Program-made: the position numbers and the translations under genes
The notes under the pieces: model-generated
Database searches by the model: none
What the model saw: the letters and a program-made list of their open reading frames with translations, nothing else
What the model was told of the DNA's origin: nothing
Shown: positions 17,104 through 26,523 of the stretch, piece after piece
Layout of the letters: each line of letters begins with the position of its first letter
Position numbering within the stretch: the first letter of the stretch is position 1
Assembly: GCA_016219185.1 (NCBI GenBank)
Contig: JACRBZ010000052.1
Coordinates: forward strand, 1-47,131
DNA: 47,131 nt
Reading direction: 5' to 3'
Source: Deltaproteobacteria bacterium
Lineage (GTDB): Bacteria; Desulfobacterota; Desulfobacteria; Desulfobacterales; Desulfatirhabdiaceae

Positions 17104-19023
17104 ATGCAATCAAATGAAAAAAAAGAACCACTGGAAAAAATTAAAGACAAGCTTCGTTCCTTCTTTGGTCAGAATGATTCCCAGAATATTAAGGGTGCGT
17201 TGCCACCTAAGGCTCAATTCAGCATCTGGTATGCCATGGCAGCCATATTTTTGTTTACCTATCTGCAACAATACTATTTTTCCGCAAAAGTGGAGACGAT
17301 TCCCTACAGCCAATTTAAACAGCACATCGCTGAAGGTAAACTGGTCAAATTAACCATCGGCCCTGATAATATCAACGGAACGCTGGACGGAAAGCCTGCT
17401 CAGGAATTTACGACCGTTCGCGTGGATGATCCCGGTCTGGTGAAGGAATTGGATGAATGCAAAGTCAGTTACTCTGGACGTTATGAAAATAAATTCCTGA
17501 GCAGCCTTCTCTCCTGGGTTATCCCCTTTGGAATTTTTTTTCTGATCTGGCGGTTTGCCATGAAAAAGATGGGGCCGGGGATGGGGGTCATGTCTTTTAG
17601 CAAGAGCAAAGCCAAGATTTTCGCCGAGAGTGAGACAAAGGTCACTTTCATGGATGTAGCCGGCATCGATGAGGCAAAAGAAGAGCTCCGGGAAGTGGTT
17701 GAATTTTTAAGCACTCCGGAAAAATCTCAGAAACTGGGGGGAAGGATACCCAAGGGGGTGCTTTTGGTTGGCCCGCCAGGGACCGGCAAAACCCTTCTGG
17801 CCAGAGCAGTGGCCGGGGAGGCCAAGGTGCCTTTCTTCAGCATCAGTGGGTCCGAGTTTGTGGAGATGTTTGTCGGCGTGGGAGCGGCCCGCGTTCGTGA
17901 TCTTTTCTCTCAGGCCGCTCGCCAAGCGCCCTGCATCATCTTCATCGATGAACTGGATGCCTTGGGCAAGGCCCGGGGGATGAATATCATGGGCGGACAC
18001 GATGAAAGAGAGCAAACGCTCAATCAACTTCTGGTAGAGATGGATGGGTTCGAAACGAATAAAGGGGTCATCATTATGGCTGCCACCAACCGGCCGGAAA
18101 TTCTGGATCCCGCTTTGCTGAGGCCGGGACGATTTGATCGGCAGGTTCTGGTGGACCGGCCCGATATCAATGGACGGGAAGCCATCTTGAAAATTCATTC
18201 CAAAAATGTGCTTTTAAGTCCCGAAGTCGAACTCCGCTTGATCGCCGGACGCACCCCGGGCTTTGTGGGAGCAGATCTGGCCAACATCATCAATGAGGCT
18301 GCGTTGCTGGCTGCCCGGAATAATAAAGAAATGGTGGAACTGGCGGATTTCGACGAGGCCATTGACCGGGTGGTTGCGGGTCTTCAGAAAAAGAACCGGG
18401 TGATCAATGCCAAGGAGAAAGAAATTGTCGCTTTCCATGAGTCCGGACATGCGATTGTGGCCGAGTCTGTTGAGCATGCCGATCCCGTGCATAAAATCTC
18501 CATTATTCCCCGGGGGATCGCGGCGCTCGGATATACCCAACAGCAACCCACGGAGGACCGCTATTTAATGACGCGTTCGGAACTGCTGGACCGGCTGGCC
18601 GTTCTTTTGGGCGGCAGGGTAGCCGAGGAGCTGGTTTTTCAGGAGATCTCAACCGGTGCTCAGAACGACTTACAGCGAGCCTCGGACATTGCGCGGTCCA
18701 TGGTTACGGAATATGGTATGAGCGACCGTCTGGGACTGGTGAGCTATGAGCGACCGCGCCAGCCGATGTTTCTTCCGGAAAATTTTTCTCCAGGTAAAAA
18801 TTACAGTGAAGCAAAAGCCGCTCAAATTGACGATGAGGTCACGCGGTTTATCGAGGAAGCCCACCAACGCGTGCGTAAAATTCTTTCGGAGCGGCGAACT
18901 GTCCTTGATGATTTAGCCCATCTACTTTCTGAAAAGGAAAGTGTGCAGGGCGATGAGCTTAGAAACATGCTGTCGACAACCACTCCCGGAATGGAGACCT
19001 CATTGCCGGGAGTGAAGCCCTGA
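17104..19023 (+). CDS. ftsH: FtsH ATP-dependent zinc metalloprotease
   Basis: This 639-residue protein is an inner-membrane hexameric AAA+ protease that degrades damaged membrane proteins and some regulators. Two membrane helices (about 39-58 and 133-152) flank the periplasmic domain. Walker A is GPPGTGKT near residue 222, Walker [11 protein letters not shown], the arginine-finger region LRPGRFDR, and the zinc site HESGH at 445-449. All catalytic elements are present and the length is normal. I chose ATG 17104; an in-frame ATG at 17068 adds 12 residues. Its place in a stress cluster behind a sigma-54-type promoter, rather than beside tilS or hpt, suggests a second, stress-induced FtsH like those of mobile stress-tolerance islands. 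Confidence 0.95.
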   Translation: MQSNEKKEPLEKIKDKLRSFFGQNDSQNIKGALPPKAQFSIWYAMAAIFLFTYLQQYYFSAKVETIPYSQFKQHIAEGKLVKLTIGPDNINGTLDGKPAQEFTTVRVDDPGLVKELDECKVSYSGRYENKFLSSLLSWVIPFGIFFLIWRFAMKKMGPGMGVMSFSKSKAKIFAESETKVTFMDVAGIDEAKEELREVVEFLSTPEKSQKLGGRIPKGVLLVGPPGTGKTLLARAVAGEAKVPFFSISGSEFVEMFVGVGAARVRDLFSQAARQAPCIIFIDELDALGKARGMNIMGGHDEREQTLNQLLVEMDGFETNKGVIIMAATNRPEILDPALLRPGRFDRQVLVDRPDINGREAILKIHSKNVLLSPEVELRLIAGRTPGFVGADLANIINEAALLAARNNKEMVELADFDEAIDRVVAGLQKKNRVINAKEKEIVAFHESGHAIVAESVEHADPVHKISIIPRGIAALGYTQQQPTEDRYLMTRSELLDRLAVLLGGRVAEELVFQEISTGAQNDLQRASDIARSMVTEYGMSDRLGLVSYERPRQPMFLPENFSPGKNYSEAKAAQIDDEVTRFIEEAHQRVRKILSERRTVLDDLAHLLSEKESVQGDELRNMLSTTTPGMETSLPGVKP

Positions 19024-19044
19024 AGGGGTTGTCATGCCTGTATC

Positions 19045-19095
19045 TTTTGCCACCCATAACACCAGACCGGTAAAAAACAACACTGGAAGGAAAAA
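19045..19095 (+). repeat. Cassette leader without an enhancer
   Basis: TTTTGCCACCCATAACACC and the following GACCGGTAAAAAA match the leader that precedes enhancer copies 4 and 6, but the dyad element itself is missing or degraded. This may be a relic of a seventh cassette, now lying just before the triple-BON gene. Confidence 0.45.
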
Positions 19096-19101
19096 AGCAC
19101 C

Positions 19102-19887
19102 ATGAAAAAAACAATGTATTGCTTAGCACTGGTAGTAACCGTTGCCTCTTTGTTTTTTATCAACATCAGTCTGTTCGCATCCGTGACGGATGACCGCATC
19201 GAATTATCCGCAAAACAGTCTTATGTGTTCAAGACCTACCTTAAGGGAGATGACATTAAAATCCAGTCCAAGGATGGCGTTGTCACCTTGACCGGCACAG
19301 TTTCCGGAGAATCTTACAAGTCATTGGCCAGGGATACTGTTGCGAGCCTGCCCGGAGTTATAAGCGTGGATAACAAATTGGAAGTAAAAGGTGAAGTTCC
19401 TGCTATGAACACGGACGCGTGGCTTATTGCCAAAGTGAAATCCACACTTTGGTTCCATCGGAGCGTTAACGCAACGGAAACTGAGGTTTTGGCAAAAGAT
19501 GGGATCGTCACCTTGCGGGGCGAAGCCACCAGCGCGGCGCAAAAGGACCTGGCAACCGAATACGCCAAGGATGTGGAAGGTGTTACAAACGTTAAAAATG
19601 AGATGACGGTGTTAACCGCCGCAACGAAGCCGGGCAAAAAAACGATGGGTGAAAGGATGGATTCCATGAGTGAATCGATTGATGACGCGTCCATCACTGC
19701 CCTGGTCAAGACGACCTTGCTGTATCATCGCTCGACCAGTGCTCTCAACACCACTGTCGAGACGAAAGAAGGCGTGGTCATGTTGGGGGGCAAAGCCAGA
19801 AACGCGGCTGAAAAAGACCTGGCCACCAAACTCGTGAGCGACGTTTACGGCGTAAAGAGCGTTCAAAACACCATGATCGTCCAGTGA
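19102..19887 (+). CDS. Periplasmic protein with three BON domains
   Basis: The protein has 261 residues. A signal peptide (MKKTMYCLALVVTVASLFF...) precedes three BON domains at about 30-100, 105-175 and 193-261. Each has the pattern of a helix with LKGD/LWFHRS/LLYHRS, then DGVVTLTG, DGIVTLRG or EGVVMLGG, and a closing V..V.N. strand. This is the OsmY-like layout, with one more domain than OsmY. It probably acts in the periplasm on the envelope under osmotic or other stress. AGGAA lies before the ATG. It follows ftsH by 78 bases and may share its transcript. Confidence 0.88.
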   Translation: MKKTMYCLALVVTVASLFFINISLFASVTDDRIELSAKQSYVFKTYLKGDDIKIQSKDGVVTLTGTVSGESYKSLARDTVASLPGVISVDNKLEVKGEVPAMNTDAWLIAKVKSTLWFHRSVNATETEVLAKDGIVTLRGEATSAAQKDLATEYAKDVEGVTNVKNEMTVLTAATKPGKKTMGERMDSMSESIDDASITALVKTTLLYHRSTSALNTTVETKEGVVMLGGKARNAAEKDLATKLVSDVYGVKSVQNTMIVQ

Positions 19888-20012
19888 ACCAAGTCCAAGA
19901 CCAATTCAGACATCAGGCGTGTTGCCGGCTGTTCCGGTTCAAGCAAAAGAAAGTCTGAGCGGCTTCTTCATTGCCGGCAATCATCACTCTTTAGCTTTTT
20001 ATGAGGTGAACA

Positions 20013-20366
20013 ATGCGAAAAAACCATGGGGTAGTTGAAGAAACTCAAGAAACCGCGTCAGAGAACCAAGGCTCGGGTAAGTCAACCGGCTTCGAGAATG
20101 TCAAAAATATTATTGCTGATAAGTTGCATAATGTTGCTGATGCCTTGTACGAAAAAGAGGCTGATCAGGACGGGCAATCCGGCATGTCTCAGTACGGAAA
20201 GCAGGCATCCGAGTGGTTGGGCCAATCAGCCGAGTGCATCCGGCAATTCGACTATGAACAGGCAGATGCCAGGGCGCGAGAATACATCGGGCAGAACCCG
20301 GGGCGAAGTCTCTTGATAGCAGGAGGCGTCGGACTGATTATCGGAGCTATCTTACGACGCAGGTAA
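20013..20366 (+). CDS. DUF883-like membrane-anchored protein
   Basis: This 117-residue protein has a hydrophilic helical N-terminal part, then AREYIGQNPGRSLLIAGGVG and a glycine-rich C-terminal membrane segment ending in LRRR. This is the layout of DUF883 (ElaB/YqjD-type) proteins, which anchor to the inner membrane by the C-terminus and in E. coli bind ribosomes in stationary phase. The match is by layout and the NPGRSLL motif, so family assignment is moderate. It opens a block of four small membrane genes separated by 17-38 bases. Confidence 0.72.
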   Translation: MRKNHGVVEETQETASENQGSGKSTGFENVKNIIADKLHNVADALYEKEADQDGQSGMSQYGKQASEWLGQSAECIRQFDYEQADARAREYIGQNPGRSLLIAGGVGLIIGAILRRR

Positions 20367-20383
20367 GGAGGCGTGTTTTCCCA

Positions 20384-20740
20384 ATGAACAACAAAGTGGT
20401 AAACAAGGACTCTACAACACAACGCGAATCCTTCACTGAACTGTTGAGGCAGCTTGCCAACAATTCATCTGCGGTGGTTCACGACGAAATTGAGCTCGTG
20501 ATCCAGGGACTTCGCGAAATGGTGAGGGCTGTTCGCAGCGGAGTCTTCGTATTGGCGACAGGGGTGGCCATCAGTTTTGTCGCATTCATATCTCTTTGCG
20601 TTGCATTGTTCATCGAACTCACTTCTTATATGGTCCCCGTCATTGCGGCGCTTGTCACAGGAGCGGTGCTCGCTTTAATTGGTGGTGTCATTGCCTTCAT
20701 CGGCTACAAGCAATTGAAGAAATCGATCCTTAAAATATAG
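20384..20740 (+). CDS. Phage_holin_3_6 / YqjE-type membrane protein
   Basis: The protein has 118 residues with an N-terminal amphipathic stretch (SFTELLRQLANNSSAVVHDE) and two adjacent membrane helices (about 53-78 and 83-108), ending in a lysine-rich tail. This is the shape of the putative Actinobacterial holin-X / YqjE family, usually found between DUF883 and DUF3618 genes as it is here. The name holin is historical; the role is unknown. TAAGGAGG lies about 14 bases before the ATG. Confidence 0.78.
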   Translation: MNNKVVNKDSTTQRESFTELLRQLANNSSAVVHDEIELVIQGLREMVRAVRSGVFVLATGVAISFVAFISLCVALFIELTSYMVPVIAALVTGAVLALIGGVIAFIGYKQLKKSILKI

Positions 20741-20774
20741 AAAAAAATGCAAACACTGAAAAGGAGGACAAGGA

Positions 20775-21263
20775 ATGGCTGAAAGGGAGCAACTCGGTAA
20801 CACAAAGGACGCGGATATCGAGCGCAGTACCGAAGATATTCGTCAGGATATAGATAGAGAAAAAGAGAACATTACCCAGACAGTCGAGCAAATCGGCGAG
20901 CGTATCGAAGAGAAACTGGATTGGCGTGAATATGTGAAGGACTCTCCATACTGGACGATAGGGGCTGCCGCAGGGCTTGGATTTCTTGCTTCAAGGATGT
21001 TCATAACACGCACCACTCCCATGGAGAGAATCGCGGCTTCCATTGCCGAGGAAGTTCGCGGCTCACTCGTTGGCCTGCGTGCCGGAGCCGCCGGCCCCGG
21101 CCTGATCAAGGTTGCCCTGCAAGTTATCGCCACGAAAGCAGCCGCCAGCTTGATAAAGAAGGCAATATCAACAACTGTTGCAAGTGGAGGTGCTGGACCT
21201 CGACCACAGACAGGACAGGATTCGACCATTATCCAGAAACTGGATGCGTCAAAAAATAATTAA
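20775..21263 (+). CDS. DUF3618-type membrane protein
   Basis: The protein has 162 residues. The N-terminal motif DIERSTEDIRQDIDREKENI followed by TVEQIGERIEEKLDW is the DUF3618 signature. A short glycine-rich hydrophobic segment follows (about 58-74), then a second weak hydrophobic region near 110-140. The function is unknown; these proteins accompany DUF883 and holin-X proteins in many proteobacteria. AAAGGAGG precedes the start. Confidence 0.8.
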   Translation: MAEREQLGNTKDADIERSTEDIRQDIDREKENITQTVEQIGERIEEKLDWREYVKDSPYWTIGAAAGLGFLASRMFITRTTPMERIAASIAEEVRGSLVGLRAGAAGPGLIKVALQVIATKAAASLIKKAISTTVASGGAGPRPQTGQDSTIIQKLDASKNN

Positions 21264-21301
21264 ATTAAAAAGTTATCATCTAATCTTACTTAGGAGGAAA
21301 T

Positions 21302-21658
21302 ATGGAAGTCAAACACAAAAAACACGAGGCCCCCAAACAGCAAATGGAAGAAGAATCTGGTAGCGATAGCGCTAATGCTCAGAGCACCCTTGACCAAGGT
21401 GCAGAGGTTCTCGGGCAAGCGGAGGAAGCTGTAAACAGTGCTTATGATAAAGCAACTCACGCGGTATGCGAAACTTATGAAAAGGCAAAGAGTTATGGTA
21501 GCAACAATCCGGGCAAGACAATGCTTTTCTCGTTGGGCGTTGGCGTAGGGCTGGGGTTTCTCTTGGGTGCAAGCTCTCGTCGCTCGGGTACCATCGGCCG
21601 GTTTGCTCGACCCGTGGTCAACGCGCTTTCCGGTATTGCTCTGGAGCTTTTCCGTTAA
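21302..21658 (+). CDS. DUF883-family protein
   Basis: This 118-residue protein has a hydrophilic helical region, then YEKAKSYGSNNPGKTMLFSL and a glycine-rich membrane segment (GVGVGLGFLLGASSRR). The NPGKT-hydrophobic arrangement is typical of DUF883 (YqjD/ElaB). It closes the four-gene block and is paralogous in layout to the protein at 20013. TTAGGAGGAA precedes the start. Confidence 0.82.
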   Translation: MEVKHKKHEAPKQQMEEESGSDSANAQSTLDQGAEVLGQAEEAVNSAYDKATHAVCETYEKAKSYGSNNPGKTMLFSLGVGVGLGFLLGASSRRSGTIGRFARPVVNALSGIALELFR

Positions 21659-21795
21659 ACCGTTATGAGCATAGTCTCGGCTTTCTGAAAGGTCCGTGGT
21701 GAGGAGATCGGCTCATGGCTCTTATCGAGCCTTCAGAAAAAAGAGCTTGCAATCCCGAGGGAGGGGTGCAGACTTTTCATGACACAGAAGAATGC

Positions 21796-22260
21796 TTATT
21801 CCGGCGGAGTCAACCCGTAATGCCCGATAAGAGCTGCCTCGATCTTCTTCCCGGCATTTCCTTCAGCCCTTAGCCATTCTACAATCCATTTCGGAAGCCT
21901 AATCGATCTTCCGAACTGTTCCCTTCGCAGAAGTTCAGGAATGGGTGGCCGGCCCCGCCCGGATGATTTTAGCTTGGTTTCTAAACAGGTATTGATTTCG
22001 CAAAAGAAATCACCTTCACCGGCTGGGATCATCATTTCTTTTTCCTGATCGCTCAAACTTTCCGGAAAAAAATGCCGAGTTAGAAAGTACTTCCTGGACT
22101 TTGCCAAATCTAAAACATCCTGCTCAAAATTCGTCTTGCTCATCCCCGGGAGTCTTTCCCGCAAGCCAGACAATAGGACCGGAGCGCCCAGGGCTGCCCT
22201 TGATTCAATCCCTATCATCTTCATCAATAACTTATTCATGAACTCCCCCATTATATACAT
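21796..22260 (-). CDS. Unknown protein, possibly DNA-binding
   Basis: This 154-residue cytosolic-looking protein lies alone on the minus strand. Recognisable features are an FEQDVLDLAKSRKYFLTRHF segment, an acidic SDQEKEMMIPAGEGDFF segment, and a basic C-terminal half with GRGRPPIPELLRREQ and RLPKWIVEWLRAEG. The C-terminal pattern resembles short DNA-binding or antitoxin-like helices, but I recognise no family. The frame opens at 22260; Met8 (22239) follows GGGGGAG and is the likelier start. It separates the DUF883 block from the decayed chemotaxis-type genes. Confidence 0.6.
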   Translation of the reverse strand: MYIMGEFMNKLLMKMIGIESRAALGAPVLLSGLRERLPGMSKTNFEQDVLDLAKSRKYFLTRHFFPESLSDQEKEMMIPAGEGDFFCEINTCLETKLKSSGRGRPPIPELLRREQFGRSIRLPKWIVEWLRAEGNAGKKIEAALIGHYGLTPPE

Positions 22261-22542
22261 TTTTAGACAATCCGTTAAACTATAGGATAGTTCATGATAA
22301 ATTTATTGTCACGACATTTATTCAGAATATTAATGCAAAAACCACCCGTGTCCCCTTTATTAATGGACATCCAATTGTTGTTGACTTACAACACGTTAAA
22401 TAATACAGAATTTCGAAAAAATTTTATCCGGAGTTCGATCAGGACAACGACGAGAGCCCGCTGCAAGGAAGAGCGAAGATACAAGGAGAAGCCCATTATA
22501 GCATCAAGATAAAAAAGACAAAACAAAGCGAAAACAGCGGAA
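22261..22542. other. Intergenic stretch before the cheB relic
   Basis: No gene, repeat or recognisable promoter was seen in this AT-rich stretch between divergently transcribed units. Confidence 0.5.
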
Positions 22543-22734
22543 GTGCCAGCCATGACAACCGAAACACAGGAAATCGCCGTAAAAGCAGCTGATGTGCAAG
22601 AGATGGCTGAAAAACCCTCTGCCGACTTTCCAATCATCGGAATCGGTGCTTCGGCAGGGGCAGTAGTTTGCGATAGCAACAACGGAACGAACGAGAGAAT
22701 CAAAATTGGGTCAATCGAAGGAAGCTCCCAATGA
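22543..22734 (+). pseudogene. CheB N-terminal relic
   Basis: After a polar start (GTG 22543 or ATG 22552) the frame reads DFPIIGIGASAGAVV, the beginning of a CheB-type methylesterase domain with the serine in GASAG. The remaining domain is missing and the frame ends after 30 unrelated codons. The start resembles large CheB-CheR-PAS kinase fusions, so this may be the head of such a gene that lost its middle. Confidence 0.6.
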
Positions 22735-24409
22735 AAACAAGGAGATCGGACCCGGTGCCCCCCCCCAATAAGCTCCCCCCATTGCCAATGCTCAGGAGGA
22801 CAGTCTATGCGTAGGCAGGCCGAAGAGATGGTCCGGGATAAAGCGGCCCTGTTGCCGGAAAACATTGATGTTCTGTCTCTGGAAGAAACCCGGCAGATGC
22901 TCCACGAACTGCGCGTTCATCAGATTGAATTGGAGTTGCAAAACGAGGAACTGCGCATAGCGCAGGCGGAACTGGACATTATCCGGGCACGATATTTTGA
23001 CCTTTACAACCTTGTGCCGGTGGGTTATTTCACTATCAGCGCAGAGGGGCTGATCCTGGAAGCCAACCTCACTGCAGCCACGCTTCTGGGCGTTGTCCGG
23101 GGCACGCTGGTCAAGCAGCCCATCTTCCGGTTCATCCACAAGGAAGACCAGGACATCTACTACCTGCACCGCAAAAAGCACTCCCAGAATCCATTCGGCA
23201 CTCTTGCAGGGCTCAGTACAGGATAGCTCAAGACAAACCAGCGAACCGCAGGTATTTGAACTGCGAATGGTTAAAAATGACGGAACGTCATTCTGGGCGC
23301 ATCTGACGGCGATTGCCGCGCAGGATGCCGACGGCGCACCCGTAAGTTTGATCGTGATGAGCGATATTTCTGAGCACAAACGGGCAGAGGATGCGCTACG
23401 GGAGAGCGAAGAACGGTTCCGGAAGTTGTTTAAAAGCCACGCCGCGATCAAATTGGTCATTGATCCGGAGACAGGGATCATCATTGACGCAAATGAAGCG
23501 GCAGCGAAGTTTTATGGGTGGCCGATCGAGGAACTCAAGCAGATGCGCATTCAACAGATCAACACGATGCCTCCCGAGGCTGTGAAGGCCGAAATGGAGA
23601 AAGTCGTATCGACCGAGTCCGTCAGTTTTGAATTTCGCCACCGAAGGGCGGACGATTCCATCCGGGATGTGGAGGTGTTCAGCAACATGATTGAGGTCGT
23701 CGGAAAGAAGATTCTCTATTCCATTATCCACGACATTACCGAGCGCAAATGGGCAGAGGCATCCTTGCAGGAATCTGAAAAAGCGCTTCGGGTCTTGCTG
23801 TCGGAGAAAGAGGTGCTGTTGAAGGAAGTCCATCATCGGGTCAAGAACAACCTCCAGGTCATCTCCAGCCTGATCAGTTTACAGGCTGATAGCCAAGCCG
23901 ACGAGCGGTTGCGGGAGGCACTCGGAAATGTGCGAGACCGGGTACAAACGATGACGCTGGTGCACGAAATGCTACATCAGACGGACGATCTGGAGCGGTT
24001 GGATTTTGCTGATTATGCCGCAAGCTTAATGCAGTATCTCTGGCGGGCACACGGCTCGGGAGCCGATAAGGTGCGTTTAAACCTGTCATTTGCACCATTA
24101 ATGCTGCCGATCGAGGCTGCGGTGCATTGCGGGTTGATCCTAAACGAACTGGTCAGTAACATCTTCAAACACGCCTTCTCCAGCGGCAGCGGAGGCGAAG
24201 TCACCGTGGCGCTGGAACACGATCCCGCCACCGGAGTCGCCTGCCTGCGGGTGAGCGACAACGGTGTCGGCCTGCCGGCGGGTTTGGAGTGGCGGCAATT
24301 CAGCTCTCTCGGCCTGCGCCTCGTGCAAATGCTGGCCAGCCAGATGCGCGGCACGGTGGAACTTGGTCCCGGTCCCGGCACCGAGTTCCAGTTCATTTTT
24401 AATGTATAA
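22731..24409 (+). pseudogene. PAS histidine kinase (HisKA_2 type), frameshifted
   Basis: The first frame (from 22807) matches the N-terminus of the kinase at 4227: [30 protein letters not shown] and a PAS domain. It stops at 23226. The rest continues in the next frame: end of the PAS domain (FELRMVKNDGTSFWAHL), a second PAS, then a HisKA_2 domain with EVHHRVKNNLQVISSLISLQ and an ATPase with NELVSNIFKHAF and DNGVGLP. The frame change lies between about 23190 and 23230. Removing one base there would restore a protein of about 530 residues. It could be a true pseudogene, or a sequencing error with an intact gene. It ends 11 bases before the response regulator/kinase at 24421, so the two were probably partners. 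Confidence 0.75.
22758..22766 (+). repeat. Nine-base C tract at the head of a broken kinase
   Basis: Nine C lie 27 bases after ATG 22731, whose product would begin MKTRRSDP like the kinase at 4227 (MKNKEIRP). Losing one C would put that ATG in frame with the kinase open frame at 22807. It could be a slippage site, a decay mutation or a sequencing error. Confidence 0.5.
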
Positions 24410-24420
24410 GGAGTTTCACC

Positions 24421-26355
24421 ATGAGTAATCCCTCCATACTGATCGTTGAAGACGAAGCCATCGTTTCCGCGGACATTGCCAACAAGCTCCGGAAACTGGG
24501 CTATGAAGTTGCCGGAACGACCGGCACCGGGGAAGAAGCGATCGAGATAGCCCGCCGGCAGCGGCCGTCGTTGGTGCTGATGGACATCCGCCTGGCCGGG
24601 GCCATGGACGGCATCGCGGCAGCGGACGTAATCCGGCAGGAGTGCCAGGTGCCAGTGATTTTTCTGACGGCGCATTCCGATAAGGCCACGATCCAGCGCG
24701 CGAAGCTGGCGGAAGCGTTCGGATACATCCTGAAGCCGTTCGATGATCGCGAACTGCATACGCAGATTGAAATGGCATTATACAGGCACGCCACCGAACA
24801 GCGCCTGCGCGAGAGCCAGGCACGGTTGGCAACGTTCGCGGCCGCGACCTTTGAAGGAATCATCGAAATCGAAGCTGGGCGGATTGTGGACTGTAACGAG
24901 CAGTTTGCCCGGATTTTGGGCTACATGTGGGCTGATATGAGGGGGATGGAGATTGCCACCCTGATTGCCCCCGAAGACATCGATCGCGTGACAGCGAATA
25001 TTCAACGGGAAGTGGAGTCGGTGACCGAACACGACATGTTGCGTAAGGACGGTACGCGGGTCGTCGTCGAAGCTCACTGCCGGCCACTGTATCCGGGCAG
25101 GTGCATCATCGCGATCCGCGATATCACCGATTATAAGCGTTCTGAAGCACAAAAGGCAAAACTTGAGGCCCAGAACCAGCAACTTCAGAAGGCGGAAAGC
25201 CTTGGCCGCATGGCCGGGGCCATTGCCCACCATTTCAACAACCAGCTCCATGCAGTGATGGGAAACCTCGAAATGGCCATGGATGGCCTGCCGCTGGGTG
25301 TAAATCCGATTGAAAACCTGGCCTCTGCCATGCAAGCGGCCCGAAAAGCAGCGGAGGTGGGTGATCTGATGCTGACCTATCTTGGACAAAAGCCCGGCAA
25401 GCATGAACCCATAGACCTGTCCGAGGCCTGCCGCCAAATCCTGCCTCTGCTTCGGAACACGGCCCCGAAAGGCACCCTCCTTAATGCCGATTTCTCCTCA
25501 ATCGGTTTGGTCATCCGTGCGAATGCAGGCCAGATAATGCAGGTTCTGAACAACCTGGTCGCCAATGCCTGGGAGTCCGCTGACGAGAATAGAGGCTGCA
25601 TTGACCTGACAGTCAAAACAGTTTCACAGGCGACTATTCTCGCCTTAAAACGCTTTCCCATCGACTGGCAGCCCCGGGACCCTGTCTATGCCTGCCTGGA
25701 AGTGGCGGATGCGGGCTGCGGTATCGCGGAAAAGGATTTCGAGAAGATCTTCGACCCTTTTTTCTCCACCAAGTTCACCGGCCGCGGTCTGGGCTTGTCC
25801 GTGGTTCTCGGGATTGTGCGGGCACATCACGGGGCTGTTGCCGTGGAGAGCGAACCGGGCCGCGGCAGTATCTTTCGCGTTATTTTCCCGGTATCGGTTG
25901 AAGAAGTTCCCCGCCATCCGGACAAAGTGGCTCAAACCGCGGAGATGGAAGAGGGCGGTACGGCGCTGCTGGTTGAAGCCGAGGATCACGTGCGCAGCAT
26001 GATCAAGACGATGCTCAAGCGCATGGGCTTTACGGTGCTTGAAGCCAGAGATGGCATCGAGGCCGTGGAGGTGTTCCGCCAGCATTTGGATGAGATCCGC
26101 TGCGTTGTTTGCGATTTGACCATGCCGCGCATGGACGGCTGGGAGACATTGGCAGCCCTTCGCGGCCTGTCGCCAGGCATTCCGTTTGTCCTTACCAGCG
26201 GATACGACAAGGAACATGTCATTGCCGGTGACCATACCGAGTGGCCACAGGCATTTTTGAAAAAGCCTTATCAGTTTAAGGAGCTTAGCGATTCGATCCG
26301 CCAATCTCTGCAAAATAAGAGGCGTGAAAACACCGACGAGGTTAATGACGTGTGA
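24421..26355 (+). CDS. Receiver-PAS-kinase-receiver hybrid protein
   Basis: This 644-residue cytosolic protein starts with a receiver (Asp55 in LMDIRLAGAMDG), followed by PAS (about 140-245). The kinase core has its phospho-His within AIAHHFNNQLHAVMGNLEMA (His270 or 271; the usual form is AHDFNN) and an ATPase domain with CGIAEKDFEKIFDPFFSTK and GRGLGLSV. A second receiver at about 515-635 has Asp565 in CDLTMPRMDGW. In the second receiver the usual acidic pair is changed (LLVEAED). It probably receives phosphate from the preceding kinase and passes it to an unknown output; no DNA-binding domain is present. AAGGAG precedes the ATG. Confidence 0.88.
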   Translation: MSNPSILIVEDEAIVSADIANKLRKLGYEVAGTTGTGEEAIEIARRQRPSLVLMDIRLAGAMDGIAAADVIRQECQVPVIFLTAHSDKATIQRAKLAEAFGYILKPFDDRELHTQIEMALYRHATEQRLRESQARLATFAAATFEGIIEIEAGRIVDCNEQFARILGYMWADMRGMEIATLIAPEDIDRVTANIQREVESVTEHDMLRKDGTRVVVEAHCRPLYPGRCIIAIRDITDYKRSEAQKAKLEAQNQQLQKAESLGRMAGAIAHHFNNQLHAVMGNLEMAMDGLPLGVNPIENLASAMQAARKAAEVGDLMLTYLGQKPGKHEPIDLSEACRQILPLLRNTAPKGTLLNADFSSIGLVIRANAGQIMQVLNNLVANAWESADENRGCIDLTVKTVSQATILALKRFPIDWQPRDPVYACLEVADAGCGIAEKDFEKIFDPFFSTKFTGRGLGLSVVLGIVRAHHGAVAVESEPGRGSIFRVIFPVSVEEVPRHPDKVAQTAEMEEGGTALLVEAEDHVRSMIKTMLKRMGFTVLEARDGIEAVEVFRQHLDEIRCVVCDLTMPRMDGWETLAALRGLSPGIPFVLTSGYDKEHVIAGDHTEWPQAFLKKPYQFKELSDSIRQSLQNKRRENTDEVNDV

Positions 26356-26523
26356 GGCGAAAACCGATGAGGATGTTGCTATCGGAATGAATCCAATAAA
26401 CCAATCAAAACATACTGAGAATAGACTAATTATTAAATTCGATTGCTGCTGTTAGGCAACACATGAATGCAGCGAGGGGCTGCTTCAGACGCTCCGACGC
26501 AGATGGATCGATAGGAGGGCAGG

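Noticed and set aside
20384..20740. Phage holin as evidence of a prophage
   Set aside because: The family name is historical, and the neighbours are DUF883 and DUF3618 genes with no phage genes nearby.
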